Assembly (NCBI RefSeq): GCF_963678635.1 | Contig: NC_087071.1 | Span: 5,347,624 to 5,411,623 of the forward strand | Source: Symsagittifera roscoffensis | Lineage: Eukaryota; Xenacoelomorpha; Acoela; Convolutidae | Length of the DNA stretch: 64,000 nt | Direction of reading: 5' to 3' | Shown here: piece by piece, positions 16,921 to 25,835 of the stretch | Layout: every line of letters begins with the position of its first letter | Numbering within the stretch: position 1 is the first letter of the stretch | Notes under the pieces: generated by a model | Told to the model about the DNA's origin: nothing | Databases searched by the model: none | What the model saw: the letters and a program-made list of their open reading frames with translations, nothing else | Position numbers and translations under genes: made by a program

Positions 16921-18723
16921 TTAACGGTTAAAGCATATGCCAGCTTCCTCCCCCTTCTGTATCGTGATGGTCATATCAAGAGTATTCAACAAGACACTGA
17001 CGCAGAGACCGCTCTTGGTTATCGAGAAGGATCTTCCTAAAACAGCAGCACTTTGGTTATTAGGATTTAGGACTATGCATACTTGCTTTTTGTCACTTAG
17101 TTCATTGTAATTTTTCATTCGCAAGCTTACGATTGCCGCATCGTTCGCCTTCAGCCTCACCCTCCTACTCAAGAATAGCGGTGCTTTATTTTCAATCGCT
17201 ATTATTAAATTTACCGGTTTATTTGCGTACCTCCTATCCGGGTTCCGTATCCTGAACATCGCATTGTTTAAATCAATTGTTACGTCAAAGTTCCTGATGA
17301 AGTCTTTGCCTAAAATGAACTGGTCAGACTCATCTAGGTTTTCTACCACAAGAAAGCTCATCCACAGATTGCGTTCCCCCAGATTTAGGGCTAATATTGG
17401 TGTTCTGCCTAGCAACCGCAGCGCCCCTTTGTTAGCAGCTGACAACCGTATTCTCGAGTCTATCAACTCATCTTTGTTGAAGCCCATTCGTTCCCAAGTT
17501 TCGATTGGTATTACACTCAAGACCGCTCCAGTATTGAGTAACCCACGCAACTGAGTCTTCTTGCCACTTATGTCAAGCACATGTGCTGATACGTCTGCCT
17601 CTGTTCCGATGTGCATTGCATCTTCCTCCAGCATGGCACAGTGTCCAATCGATCTCACCTTTAAATCTTCTTTGTCCACGTAGATCTGCCCCACTAGATC
17701 TTCATCACATGTTATCATTGTTTTCGTGTAGATGTTTATCCCATCTGTATTCAGCATCACCTCATGCAGACCATAAGCTTCTGTATATCTGATGTCCACA
17801 GGGACCGACTTCTTGCCACCTCTCGTGAGTAGCGCCCTCAAGGCTCTAGAAGTCGTCTGTGGGCTTATCGCACTCAAGTAATCTGCGTATACGTCGATGT
17901 GAATTATTGTCTGGTCGCTGCGTTCGCTTAAGTTCCTTGTCACCTCATGGCCACCTACAGTGATTATTGACATTATCCTGGCTCCGATTTTCGTTATGCC
18001 GAATGGCTTTCCCGTCACCATTTTCAGAGTGTTGCAATTTCCACTCTTTGTCGACCCTGCTAAAGCTTCTGGCACTGGTACCGAGCAACTTAACATCTCA
18101 TTCAATATCTGTCTGTCGATCTCTTGCTTCAACCGTTGCTCTATTTCCTTTGTCGCTAGGTCCTGTTTCAGCTTGTTAGTCGCCTTTGACGCCGCTTTCT
18201 CATAATTTATCTCTAGGGCATTCCCGGCCGTGGCCGCGATCGCACTATTAACTTGCATTACAACCTTTACTGTCTTCGTTGGCAGTTCAGTACTCGGTGC
18301 TTCCAAGTTTTTTGTTTCAAGCTCAGTTTGTCTATTTATCTGATTCTGCACCACCACTAATGCCAATTTATGCTTGGGGTGACTCTGGTTCTTGACTGCC
18401 TCCCAAAACAAAGGACAGTCCATCCTGAAGTGCTCCTCCTGATTGCAGAAGAAGCATGTTGCACCTATTTTGTTGATTAAGCCACTATAGTACTCGTGTT
18501 CCTCCGTCTGGCTCATATCTTCCTCATCTGGTGCATATCCCAGACTCTTCATGCCCTGCTTGTTTGTTGTGCAATCCGCCACGTGATGATCAGCTGACCC
18601 GCAGTTCGCGCATGATTTAAGCTTGTCCATGTCATCTCTACGCTTGTACCATGACGACCTTTGTGGTTGGCTCCTCCCTTGCATGTTCCTGTTATCCGAA
18701 TATGTGTATTTTTTGGGCTTCAT
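16921..18723 (-). CDS. gag-pol: Nucleocapsid-protease frame (600 aa) with two zinc knuckles
   Basis: This is the longest uninterrupted frame of the element. Near residues 37-51 and 92-105 it has two CCHC knuckles, SCANCGSADHHVADC and CFFCNQEEHFRMDC, which bind RNA during packaging. The second half holds the retroviral-type aspartic protease: LRGLLNTGAVLSVIP at the active site, where the usual DTGA reads NTGA, and later QFILGKDFIRNFDVTIDL, the conserved hydrophobic-Gly segment near the C-terminal end of the fold. Asn in place of the catalytic Asp predicts an inactive protease; one of the two plus-strand copies keeps DTGA. The frame ends just before RT in a different phase, so pol expression needed a frame change or the boundary is damaged. 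Confidence 0.85.
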   Translation of the reverse strand: MKPKKYTYSDNRNMQGRSQPQRSSWYKRRDDMDKLKSCANCGSADHHVADCTTNKQGMKSLGYAPDEEDMSQTEEHEYYSGLINKIGATCFFCNQEEHFRMDCPLFWEAVKNQSHPKHKLALVVVQNQINRQTELETKNLEAPSTELPTKTVKVVMQVNSAIAATAGNALEINYEKAASKATNKLKQDLATKEIEQRLKQEIDRQILNEMLSCSVPVPEALAGSTKSGNCNTLKMVTGKPFGITKIGARIMSIITVGGHEVTRNLSERSDQTIIHIDVYADYLSAISPQTTSRALRALLTRGGKKSVPVDIRYTEAYGLHEVMLNTDGINIYTKTMITCDEDLVGQIYVDKEDLKVRSIGHCAMLEEDAMHIGTEADVSAHVLDISGKKTQLRGLLNTGAVLSVIPIETWERMGFNKDELIDSRIRLSAANKGALRLLGRTPILALNLGERNLWMSFLVVENLDESDQFILGKDFIRNFDVTIDLNNAMFRIRNPDRRYANKPVNLIIAIENKAPLFLSRRVRLKANDAAIVSLRMKNYNELSDKKQVCIVLNPNNQSAAVLGRSFSITKSGLCVSVLLNTLDMTITIQKGEEAGICFNR

Positions 18724-19409
18724 TTACATGTACTCTCTTGACTTCTGTCTCATCTCTTCTGGATTCGGTGCATTGTCTTTCGACATTGTGTAGTACGTTG
18801 CTAACATTGTTCTCAAATCATCACTTTTTACCCCATCAATGAACTTTGAGGCGATGCTAAAATTTCCTCTGTTCGTTGACTCTTCAGGATCACTTCTTCG
18901 TCTGAAGCTCTCGAAATCATCTAGGAACCGATCAATCGACTCATCGTCCCTTTGCCTTCTCTTTTCAAATCGCATCATCGCTTGATGACCCTTCATGCAT
19001 GACCCGAGTCGATTCAACAATATCTCGAAGATTTTATCGAAGTGTCGCGTTCCTCTTCCTTCTTCGCAACTACGCATTTCAACGCCGTGCCTTCTAAATT
19101 ACTGAGTATTGCTGTGCATGTTTGTCTCTCATCGTTCAAGTTGTCTTGTTCCCATCGTAATCTCATGTCTTCTACCCAAGTATCAATGCATCCGTCTGAA
19201 TCATCCTCGAATTCTTTCGGTTTTTCAAAAGTTTTCCTGGATTTGCTACCTCCTCTGTCACTCGAGTCGATGTTTCTCGTGGCGAAGGCTTCTAGTGTCC
19301 TGTTCATCATCTCCCAGGTGCTAGCCCACGTCATAGCATCCGGTCCCATGTTATTGTGAGTCGTGGAATCCGCTGGACCACTCGTCCTATTTGCTGCTCC
19401 ACTTTTCAT
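18724..19409 (-). pseudogene. gag: Gag capsid region, one frameshift
   Basis: Frames 19014-19409 and 18724-19077 overlap by 64 bases and together match the plus-copy gag (27155-27900). KPKEFEDDSDGCIDTWVEDM pairs with KPKSYRDETEGCIDTWIEVM, and then LLNRLGSCMKGHQAMMRFEK with LLNRFGSGVQGHQAMVKYEK. The block KRRQRDDESIDRFLDDFESF also matches. This is the helical capsid-type part of gypsy gag. A frameshift lies near 19050. The capsid reading frame flows directly into the knuckle-protease frame downstream with one stop. Confidence 0.75.
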
Positions 19410-19422
19410 AATTGCTGTGCCT

Positions 19423-19434
19423 GCCCCCCCCCCC
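19423..19434. repeat. C12 homopolymer in gag
   Basis: A run of about twelve C (G on the sense strand) lies at the point where the gag frame changes between 19387-19602 and 19014-19409. Length change of this run is a plausible cause of the break. Confidence 0.6.
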
Positions 19435-19493
19435 GGTGCTGTGCTCGCCGCATCCCGGGGTAATGGTAACGGTGTTGATTGCCGTTTGTTCCG

Positions 19494-20511
19494 TTATGGT
19501 TGCACGAAGTAGACTCTGTTGCCTTGCGTTCGATCCGCCGCAGGCCTGTCCTGTGACGTAGAGGTTCTCAAAATGGCGTCTAGTTTTGCCTGTATTGCAC
19601 ATGAACTCTCAGCCTGGTCCCAACTCATTGTGTCCATTCTCGTTTCCAGACTCCCCAACTGGCTGTCCACTGCGTCATACCGTTGCTTCATCTCTTGCAT
19701 ATCTTTTTTGATGTTCTTGCCTCGCTCTCCATCAGTGGCATCTACTTTGTCTCACATCTGCCGAAGCTTTTTCTCTGTCGCTTTCGCCAGATTGAAGTAA
19801 TTGTCCAGGTACTCGTGTTTGTTGTATCTTATTTCTTTCTTTATCGCCTCTCTATCCTCCTCGCTGTGCTTTAGTCTCTTATCGATCTGATCTAGCTTCG
19901 CCATCAGATCGCCCAGCTCAAGAGAAGTTGTAGTTTCATGGTCAGCTGTTGCCCTGTTGTTGGCTGCTGCTCCCTGTTTAACCTGTTCTTCGTCTTGGTT
20001 GGTCTCTGTCGTTTTCCTGGAAACTGTTCCAAATGTTTTGCCTTTCTCGGCTTTCGGTTCCTCCGTCACTATGTCTCTTGATTTCATCCCGACCATTATT
20101 GCCAACCTTTCAGTAAAAGCCTTTTTTTTTTAATTGAGACTCGTCCTTTACCGTTTCTGGCGTGTTGCCTGCTCTGTCCTCCACAGTGTCTATCAGCGAA
20201 AACTCCATCGACTTTTGATTTGGTTCCTCTGCATTCTGCATCGGTGCCGACTCCGTCGTCTTCTTCTCCACCTCATCCACACTCTGATCTGGTGTTTCTA
20301 GGTCAATCTCGTTCGTGGGTTCCACTTGTTTCCCTTCCGCGCCCTCTTTTGTCTTGTTCTCTCTAGTACTCCTTGTGTTGACCATGCTAACTGAAAAGTT
20401 CTTCTTTGTTGTTCTTGGGCCAACCGATGTCATTTTTTGTGGCGACGAGTTATATTTTGTCTTTGATTCTGTAGCTCTTTTTTCAGCTATCGGTACCCTG
20501 CTCCGTCTCAT
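19494..20511 (-). pseudogene. gag: Gag N-terminal region with coiled coil
   Basis: Frames 20110-20511, 19752-20105 and 19494-19700 form the start of gag. The first begins with ATG (MRRSRVPIAEKR), basic and low in complexity, similar in character to the plus-copy start at 25836. A run of ten A at the end of the first frame puts it out of phase with the next; with nine A the two would join, so homopolymer slippage is the likely lesion. The second and third pieces share a phase and are separated by one TGA. They form a charged coiled coil (LMAKLDQIDKRLKHSEEDRE). The plus copy has a matching coiled coil at 26640-27029. Confidence 0.6.
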
Positions 20512-20650
20512 GATTTTTATTTACAATTGATTCTATTTACAATATTGCTATTTACAAAATCCTATTCTAAGAATAAAAAAATGTTTGATAATAAAAAGAA
20601 AAACTACTCTCCTATTCCTTATAAGATTTATTAAAATTTTACTAATTCAT
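20512..20650 (-). other. Short AT-rich leader next to gag
   Basis: AT-rich sequence between the gag start and the first repeat block of the leader; nothing specific is seen. Confidence 0.4.
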
Positions 20651-22450
20651 GATCCCAACAGTATCCGATCTATCGCGATTTAACGTTCCGACAATCCTAT
20701 TGCTTTTGATTCAGTTATCTTGACCTGTCTTAAGACCCTTTAGTACCGTCACACCAATTCTTCGTGCTGTCCCAACACCTCTACGTACTGTCCCAAGCTT
20801 TCTTTCTACTGTCCCAAGACTAGTGTCCCAAAACTACTGTCCCAAGACTACTGTCCCAAGACTACTGTCCCAAGACTACTGTCCCAAGACTAGTGTCCCA
20901 AGACTAATGTCCCAAGACTACTGTCCCAAGACTACTTTCCTTAGACTATTGTCCCAAGAATAGTGTCCCAAGATTACTGTCCCAAAACTAATGTCCCAAG
21001 ACCACTGTCCCAAGACCACTGTCCTAAGACCACTGTCCCAAGACCAGTGTCCCAAGACCGCGCCGTCCCAAGACTGCACTGTCCCAAGACTGCACTGTCC
21101 CAGGATTTGTGATCCCAACAATATCCGATCTATCGCGATTTAACGTTCCGACTAGTCCTATTGCTTTTGATTCAGTTATCTCGACCTGTCTTAAGACTCT
21201 TTAGGACCGTCACACCAATTCTTCGTGCTGTCCCAACACCTCTACGTACTGTCCCAAGCTTTCTTTCTACTGTCCCAAGACTACTGTCCCAAGACTACTG
21301 TCCCAAGACTACTGTCCCAAGACTACTGTCCCAAGACTACTTTCCCAAGACTGTTGTCCCAAGAATAGTGTCCCAAGATTATTGTCCCAAGACTACTGTC
21401 CCAAGACCACTGTCCCAAGACCACTGTCCCAAGACCAATGTCCCAAGACCACTGTCCCAAGACCACTGTCCCAAGACCACTGTCCCAAGACCTCTGTGTC
21501 AAGACTAGTGTCCCAAGACTAATGTCCCAAGACTACTGTCCCAAGACTACTTTCCTTAGACTATTGTCCCAAGAATAGTGTCCCAAGATTACTGTCCCAA
21601 AACTAATGTCCCAAGACCACTGTCCCAAGACCACTGTCCTAAGACCACTGTCCCAAGACCAGTGTCCCAAGACCGCGCCGTCCCAAGACTGCACTGTCCC
21701 AAGACTGCACTGTCCCAGGATTTGTGATCCCAACAGTATCCGATCTATCGCGATTTAACGTTCCGACTAGTCCTATTGTTTTTGATTCAGTTATCTCGAC
21801 CTGTCTTAAGACTCTTTAGGACCGTCACACCAATTCTTCGTGCTGTCCCAACACCTCTACGTACTGTCCCAAGCTTTCTTTCTACTGTCCCAAGACTAGT
21901 GTCCCAAGACTACTGTCCCAAGACTACTGTCCCAAGACTACTGTCCCAAGACTACTGTCCCAAGACTACTTTCCCAAGACTATTGTCCCAAGAATAGTGT
22001 CCCAAGATTATTGTCCCAAGACTACTGTCCCAAGACCACTGTCCCAAGACCACTGTCCCAAGACCAATGTCCCAAGACCACTGTCCCAAGACCACTGTCC
22101 CAAGACCACTGTCCCAAGACCTCTGTGTCAAGACTACTGTCCCAAGACTACTATCCCAAGACCACTGTCCCAAGATCAGTGTCCCAAGACCACTGTCCCA
22201 AGACCACTGTCCCAAGACCAGTGTTCCAAGACCGCGCCGTCCCAAGACTGCACTGTCCCAGGACCGTACCGTCCCAAGAGTGTACTGTCTCAAGACCGTA
22301 CCAAGACTTCTCTGGCCCAAGACTATCCCAAGACTGCACCGTCTCAAGACTGTCCCAAGACTGCACTGTCCCAAGACTGTCCCAAGACTGCACTGTTCCA
22401 AGACCGTCCCCAGACTGCACTGTCCCAAGAATTCTTCGGTACCGTCCCAA
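20651..22450. repeat. 14-bp minisatellite in three higher-order blocks
   Basis: The unit ACTGTCCCAAGACY, about 14 bp, is repeated many dozens of times with small variants. It is organised in three blocks, starting at 20651, 21111 and 21726. Each block opens with the same unique head of roughly 170 bp (GATCCCAACARTATCCGATC...) and then runs into the 14-bp array, so whole blocks of about 460-615 bp have been duplicated. Because 14 is not a multiple of 3, the array is open in several frames and gives false repetitive proteins on both strands. It lies in the 5' leader of the giant element between the 5' LTR and gag. Repeats in this position bind Su(Hw) in Drosophila gypsy, but nothing here shows the same function. 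Confidence 0.93.
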
Positions 22451-24084
22451 GACTTGTAACCAAGTGTCTGGATAGTAGGATTTCTTTCTCTTCGTTGTGG
22501 GGACTTTGAACCACTGTACCGTGTACCACCACTTGAGTTCTAGAAAAAATTGTCACAAAAACCCTATAAAGATGGCCAAAAGCTTCAAATACCGATCCCC
22601 ATGTATTTATCTCCCTTTCGTTGTTTCAGGCAATTTGAAACCCAACTTCTTCGCAGATATTTTGTGATCACCTGTTCGTTCAAATACCAATAACAATTTC
22701 TCACCAAAACGTAAAAATTTAAACAGGAAAAGTTATAAAAACAGAGAGATGAACCCACCTAAAGTTCAAAGCTGAAGGATGTCAACCTTTGTCCGAAAAA
22801 ACGTCTGGTACCCGATTGCCACGCGTTTTTTCCCCTGCTAGCGATGTTATGGGGTATCACAAAAACTGTCTATGTCCGTTCCCCCCTACCGATCCGACCA
22901 GGGTACCTACCTTAATTCGATGTTAAATTTGGATATCCGCTTCTTATAGCCGACGCGTGTAAGAATCTAATGTAGCTAAATCGACGATGCCGATCAATTA
23001 GTTACTCTAATGTGTCCCCCCTTTTTACACTTTACAACCATCAACCTCTAACCTAACCAGCCCCCCTTCTAACCTCCCCCCTCTTTAGCCCCCCTCTTAA
23101 GCCGAAAATTCCTTTAAGCGCCGGGTGCTACACCTCTCGAGAGAAAACCGTGGACCTTGTTCCAGGCCTGCTTGAGTGAAAACTTCCTCAAAACAATGGG
23201 CTTCCGCTTATCCATTTTACACGTATTTCCTATATTGTAACGTGGATTTTAACGATACCCGTTTGACCAACTTGAGAACGCCTCCGTCCTCTCCGGTTGC
23301 TCTGCTCGTGCTGGTTGTCTCCTTGACGTGCAATGCACTTGTCACCATCGCCATCTTCCCACTTGGCTGGTCACCTCTTCCATTCAAGTCTCCTAGCTGT
23401 TCAGCTCAATCCTTGTGAACCACTTTCGAACTCGGCTGGTCACCTCTTCCAGTCAAGTCTCCTAGTGGTTCAGCTTAGTCCTTGTGAACCATTTTCCCAC
23501 TCGGCTGGTCACCTCTTCCAGTCAAGTCTCCTAGTGGTTCAGCTTAGTCCTTGTGAACCACTTTCCCACTCGGCTGGTCACCTCTTCCAGTCAAGTCTCC
23601 TAGTTGTCCAGCTAAGTTGCAAGCTATCTGAAAACCCCTAACGACGCCCCCACTCGGGCACCTTATTGAGGTTGCTGGATTAGGTTGCTAGGTTGATCAA
23701 AACGATCGGTCTTATGAAAAAACAGTATGTGTGTACTATTTAGTTAATATAAAGTTTTGATCCAACTAATCTGGTGTCAAAGTCACTTTCAATTTTTGTT
23801 TTATGGTTTTTATTCCTTTTTCTATTCTTTTTTCTTGTTTTTGTTTCGCTTTTTGTCTTTTTGCTCGTGTTTTTGTCCCCCTAGTTACCCCCCTTACTCG
23901 GTTAGCTAAGCCTCGTTCGGAGAGCGTACCAGGAAGTTTTCTCGAGTTTTCTTAAAAAGCTATCACGGTACAACCGGAAGGTTTACATGTTCCCGCTGAA
24001 CCGTACCACCGGTACTCTAGAATGGGCATGTAGCCCGGAGTTGTGTCAAGTGGGTTTGACTCCGTAGTCATGATGTCGTAAAAA
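22451..24084 (-). other. Distal leader of the giant element
   Basis: This 1.6-kb non-coding stretch lies between the minisatellite and the primer site. It contains pyrimidine-rich sequence on the plus strand (CCCCCCTTCTAACCTCCCCCC near 23060) and the 69-bp repeats listed separately. No protein similarity to anything else in the window is seen. Confidence 0.5.
23358..23633. repeat. 69-bp tandem repeat, four copies
   Basis: Four copies, with the shared point GGCTGGTCACCTCTTCC at 23364, 23433, 23502 and 23571, give an exact 69-bp period. The last two differ from each other by few bases and the first is the most diverged. Because the period is a multiple of three, one plus-strand frame is open across all four as a 23-residue repeat. 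That frame is antisense to the element and I do not regard it as a gene. Confidence 0.9.
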
Positions 24085-24099
24085 CACCCAGGAGCGCCA
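24085..24099 (-). promoter_or_regulatory. Candidate primer binding site
   Basis: On the minus strand the 5' LTR ends GTTACA, followed by an 11-nt spacer and then TGGCGCTCCTGGGTG. TGG is what pairs with the CCA end of a primer tRNA, and the position is right for minus-strand priming. I could not assign the remaining bases to a particular tRNA, so the site is a candidate only. Confidence 0.4.
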
Positions 24100-24110
24100 T
24101 AAAAACACTA

Positions 24111-25010
24111 TGTAACAGTCGCCTACTTCGGTCACATATGAGGCTTAAGAAAAATAGGTCCTATAACCATTGGCTCAGGAGTCAGGGACAATATCTCTTG
24201 TGTTTTTCTACCTCAAAACGGTCGGAGCCAATTCGGTTCACTTGCGACATGAGACTAAAACCCGTTACAGCTTAAAGGCCACTACCAAAAACCCCCACAC
24301 TCTAGAAAATAAGAACGTCCCCATACTTAGGTCTCAAAATACCCAAATTACACAAACGCCGTTACAAACAGGGTCGGAACAATCCGTTAACTTACTTTTT
24401 ATTGGACAGTGGAACTTTGATTCTTTTCAGATGGATCAACCTAAAACTCGCAATATCTCAACATAATTATCACAAAATACACTCGGGAAAAATAAATTAG
24501 GTACTCACATAGCAGCACACTTGAGAATCAGAGTAATTAAGCTAATTAGTAACTCTAGCATAAATACGATTGAATATAACACGAGAAGTTTGCTATCAAT
24601 GAATTTCAATCAAAGGAAATGAGTTTTAACTTGAGAATATAGTTTTGGGTCTGAACCATTGGGAGACTTCAGTTGTTTACCTTTCCACTGAAGGTTCACT
24701 CTAGTTCAGCTGAATTTCGATGTTCTTTCGTAATCACTCTGTCTCCTATATCAAGATAGGACAGCTCTTCTCTCGTGTTTTTTTTACTAGAATCTCGGAA
24801 ATTGCGAATAGAAATTTCCCGCTGTTTATTCTGCCACTTTCCCGCGATTGCGATTCGGTCGTTCTGATTTTATTTCTGATGTTTTCAGTTGTCGCGAGAA
24901 ATTTGAGCATGACAGGCTCAATTCGAATTTTTGAAAAATTAAACTTCTTTCCAAAACTACGTATTTCGTATTCCTCCCACTCAAACTTCCACATATGACC
25001 GACTGGCACA
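24111..25010 (-). repeat. 5' LTR of the giant element
   Basis: This 900-bp copy of the LTR at 1112-2018 is in the same orientation. On the minus strand it runs from TGTGCCAGTCGG to GACTGTTACA, and would hold the promoter and RNA start of the element. Differences from the 3' LTR include single-base changes throughout and a shorter C run. It is followed on its outer side by ATCGGGTCTGACGG, the start of the region carrying the plus-strand giant element. Confidence 0.92.
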
Positions 25011-25835
25011 ATCGGGTCTGACGGAAGTACCCGAACCAGTTTTATTTTTGTTTGTTATTTTGGTTGAGTGGTTGCATTGAGCTACTTAATAGGAAAGCTC
25101 GAGCAATCCGGGAGCACATAAAAGAAGACCTCGGTGAGTGTATTAGGCAAATACACACTCACTCGAGAAGAAAAGTTGTTCCCTGCTCTCGTGCACTTGG
25201 GGCGTCCCGGTTGTGGGCGAGCTTTTTCATAGACTTTGGAGATTTTTGATCAGAGGTTGCCTTGAGCTACCTAGTAAGACAGCGCGGGCAATCGCAGGAC
25301 ACCTAAAAGAAGACCTCGGTGCGTGTATTAGGCAAATAAACACTCACTTGAGAAGACTGTGTCCTGGGCTTCGTTCTTTTGGAGTGTTCGGATCGAGGGA
25401 AGTCTTTTTCTTTAAGACTAAGTTTTATTTATCTATTCCTGAATCATCACTGCCTTTTTACAAAAGATTGTTTGATTTTAACACAGCAGTGATTTGATAC
25501 GGGTGTGGCGGTAAAATTGATACTGACGAAAGGTCGCTGTCACCTGTAGGATATTCTTATTTGATTATCAGTTGTGTTTTGTGTATTGACTAATCTTGTG
25601 AAATTTTGTGATACTGTTATACTAGGCAACTGGGTGGAGTTATAATTATGTTACTACTAAGTAAGTCCCGTGTGTGACCTTAGCTGAGTCACTAATACCA
25701 TCACCAGGAGATCTAGGGAGCATTCGTGAGATTGAAGAAGTCGAGTAGGTAGCGCTAAGTAAATTGAATTGAACTTGCTTGCGGTATGTGTAAAATTGCC
25801 ATTAATTTGTGCGAATATTACTGTTCATTAGAAAA
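25011..25835 (+). other. Leader or partial LTR of the second giant element
   Basis: No coding sequence is seen before the gag ATG at 25836. The segment holds a twofold tandem repeat (listed separately) and further mixed sequence. A TG...CA boundary followed by a convincing primer site was not found. TGGCGGTAAAATTG at about 25505 is a possible start of one. The 5' LTR may have been split by insertion of the minus-strand element or may have decayed. Confidence 0.35.
25071..25440. repeat. 185-bp tandem duplication, two diverged copies
   Basis: GTTGCATTGAGCTACTTAAT at 25071 and GTTGCCTTGAGCTACCTAGT at 25256 open two copies 185 bp apart. Both contain AAAAGAAGACCTCGGTG and GTGTATTAGGCAAATA. Later parts are weakly similar (CCTGCTCTCGTGCACTTGG against CCTGGGCTTCGTTCTTTTGG). 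It lies upstream of the gag of the second giant element. Confidence 0.8.

Larger units (their letters stand above)
1112..25010 (-). mobile_element. Giant Ty3/gypsy-type LTR retrotransposon (about 23.9 kb) with a large post-integrase coding region
   Basis: Two direct repeats of about 900 bp, each TGTAACAG...GGCACA on the plus strand, bound the region and read as LTRs of a minus-strand element. In between, in minus-strand order, are a repeat-rich leader, gag, protease, RT, RNase H, a linker and an integrase with a GPY/F end, an order typical of Ty3/gypsy. About 10.5 kb of extra open frames then follow before the 3' LTR. The copy is defective: the protease aspartate is Asn, the RT box reads YVDY, and frames are interrupted throughout. 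By eye the LTRs differ at about 6% of positions over the first 290 bp, so the insertion is not recent. Flanking ATC on both sides is the only sign of a target duplication. The second copy in this window keeps the same extra modules. Confidence 0.9.

Noticed and set aside
20110-20130. Programmed frameshift at the A10 run in gag
   Set aside because: A nine-A version would restore the frame, which fits simple homopolymer slippage; the position inside the gag N-terminus is unlike known gag-pol shift sites.
20740-22450. Possible CRISPR array
   Set aside because: The repeats are short, contiguous and without unique spacers, and lie in a eukaryotic LTR element's leader.
21161-22509. Open frames with a 14-residue repeat (SQDHCPKTTVPRPL) on both strands
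   Set aside because: They are produced by the 14-bp minisatellite, whose period is not a multiple of three and which happens to lack stops; similar peptides arise in several frames, so they are not proteins.
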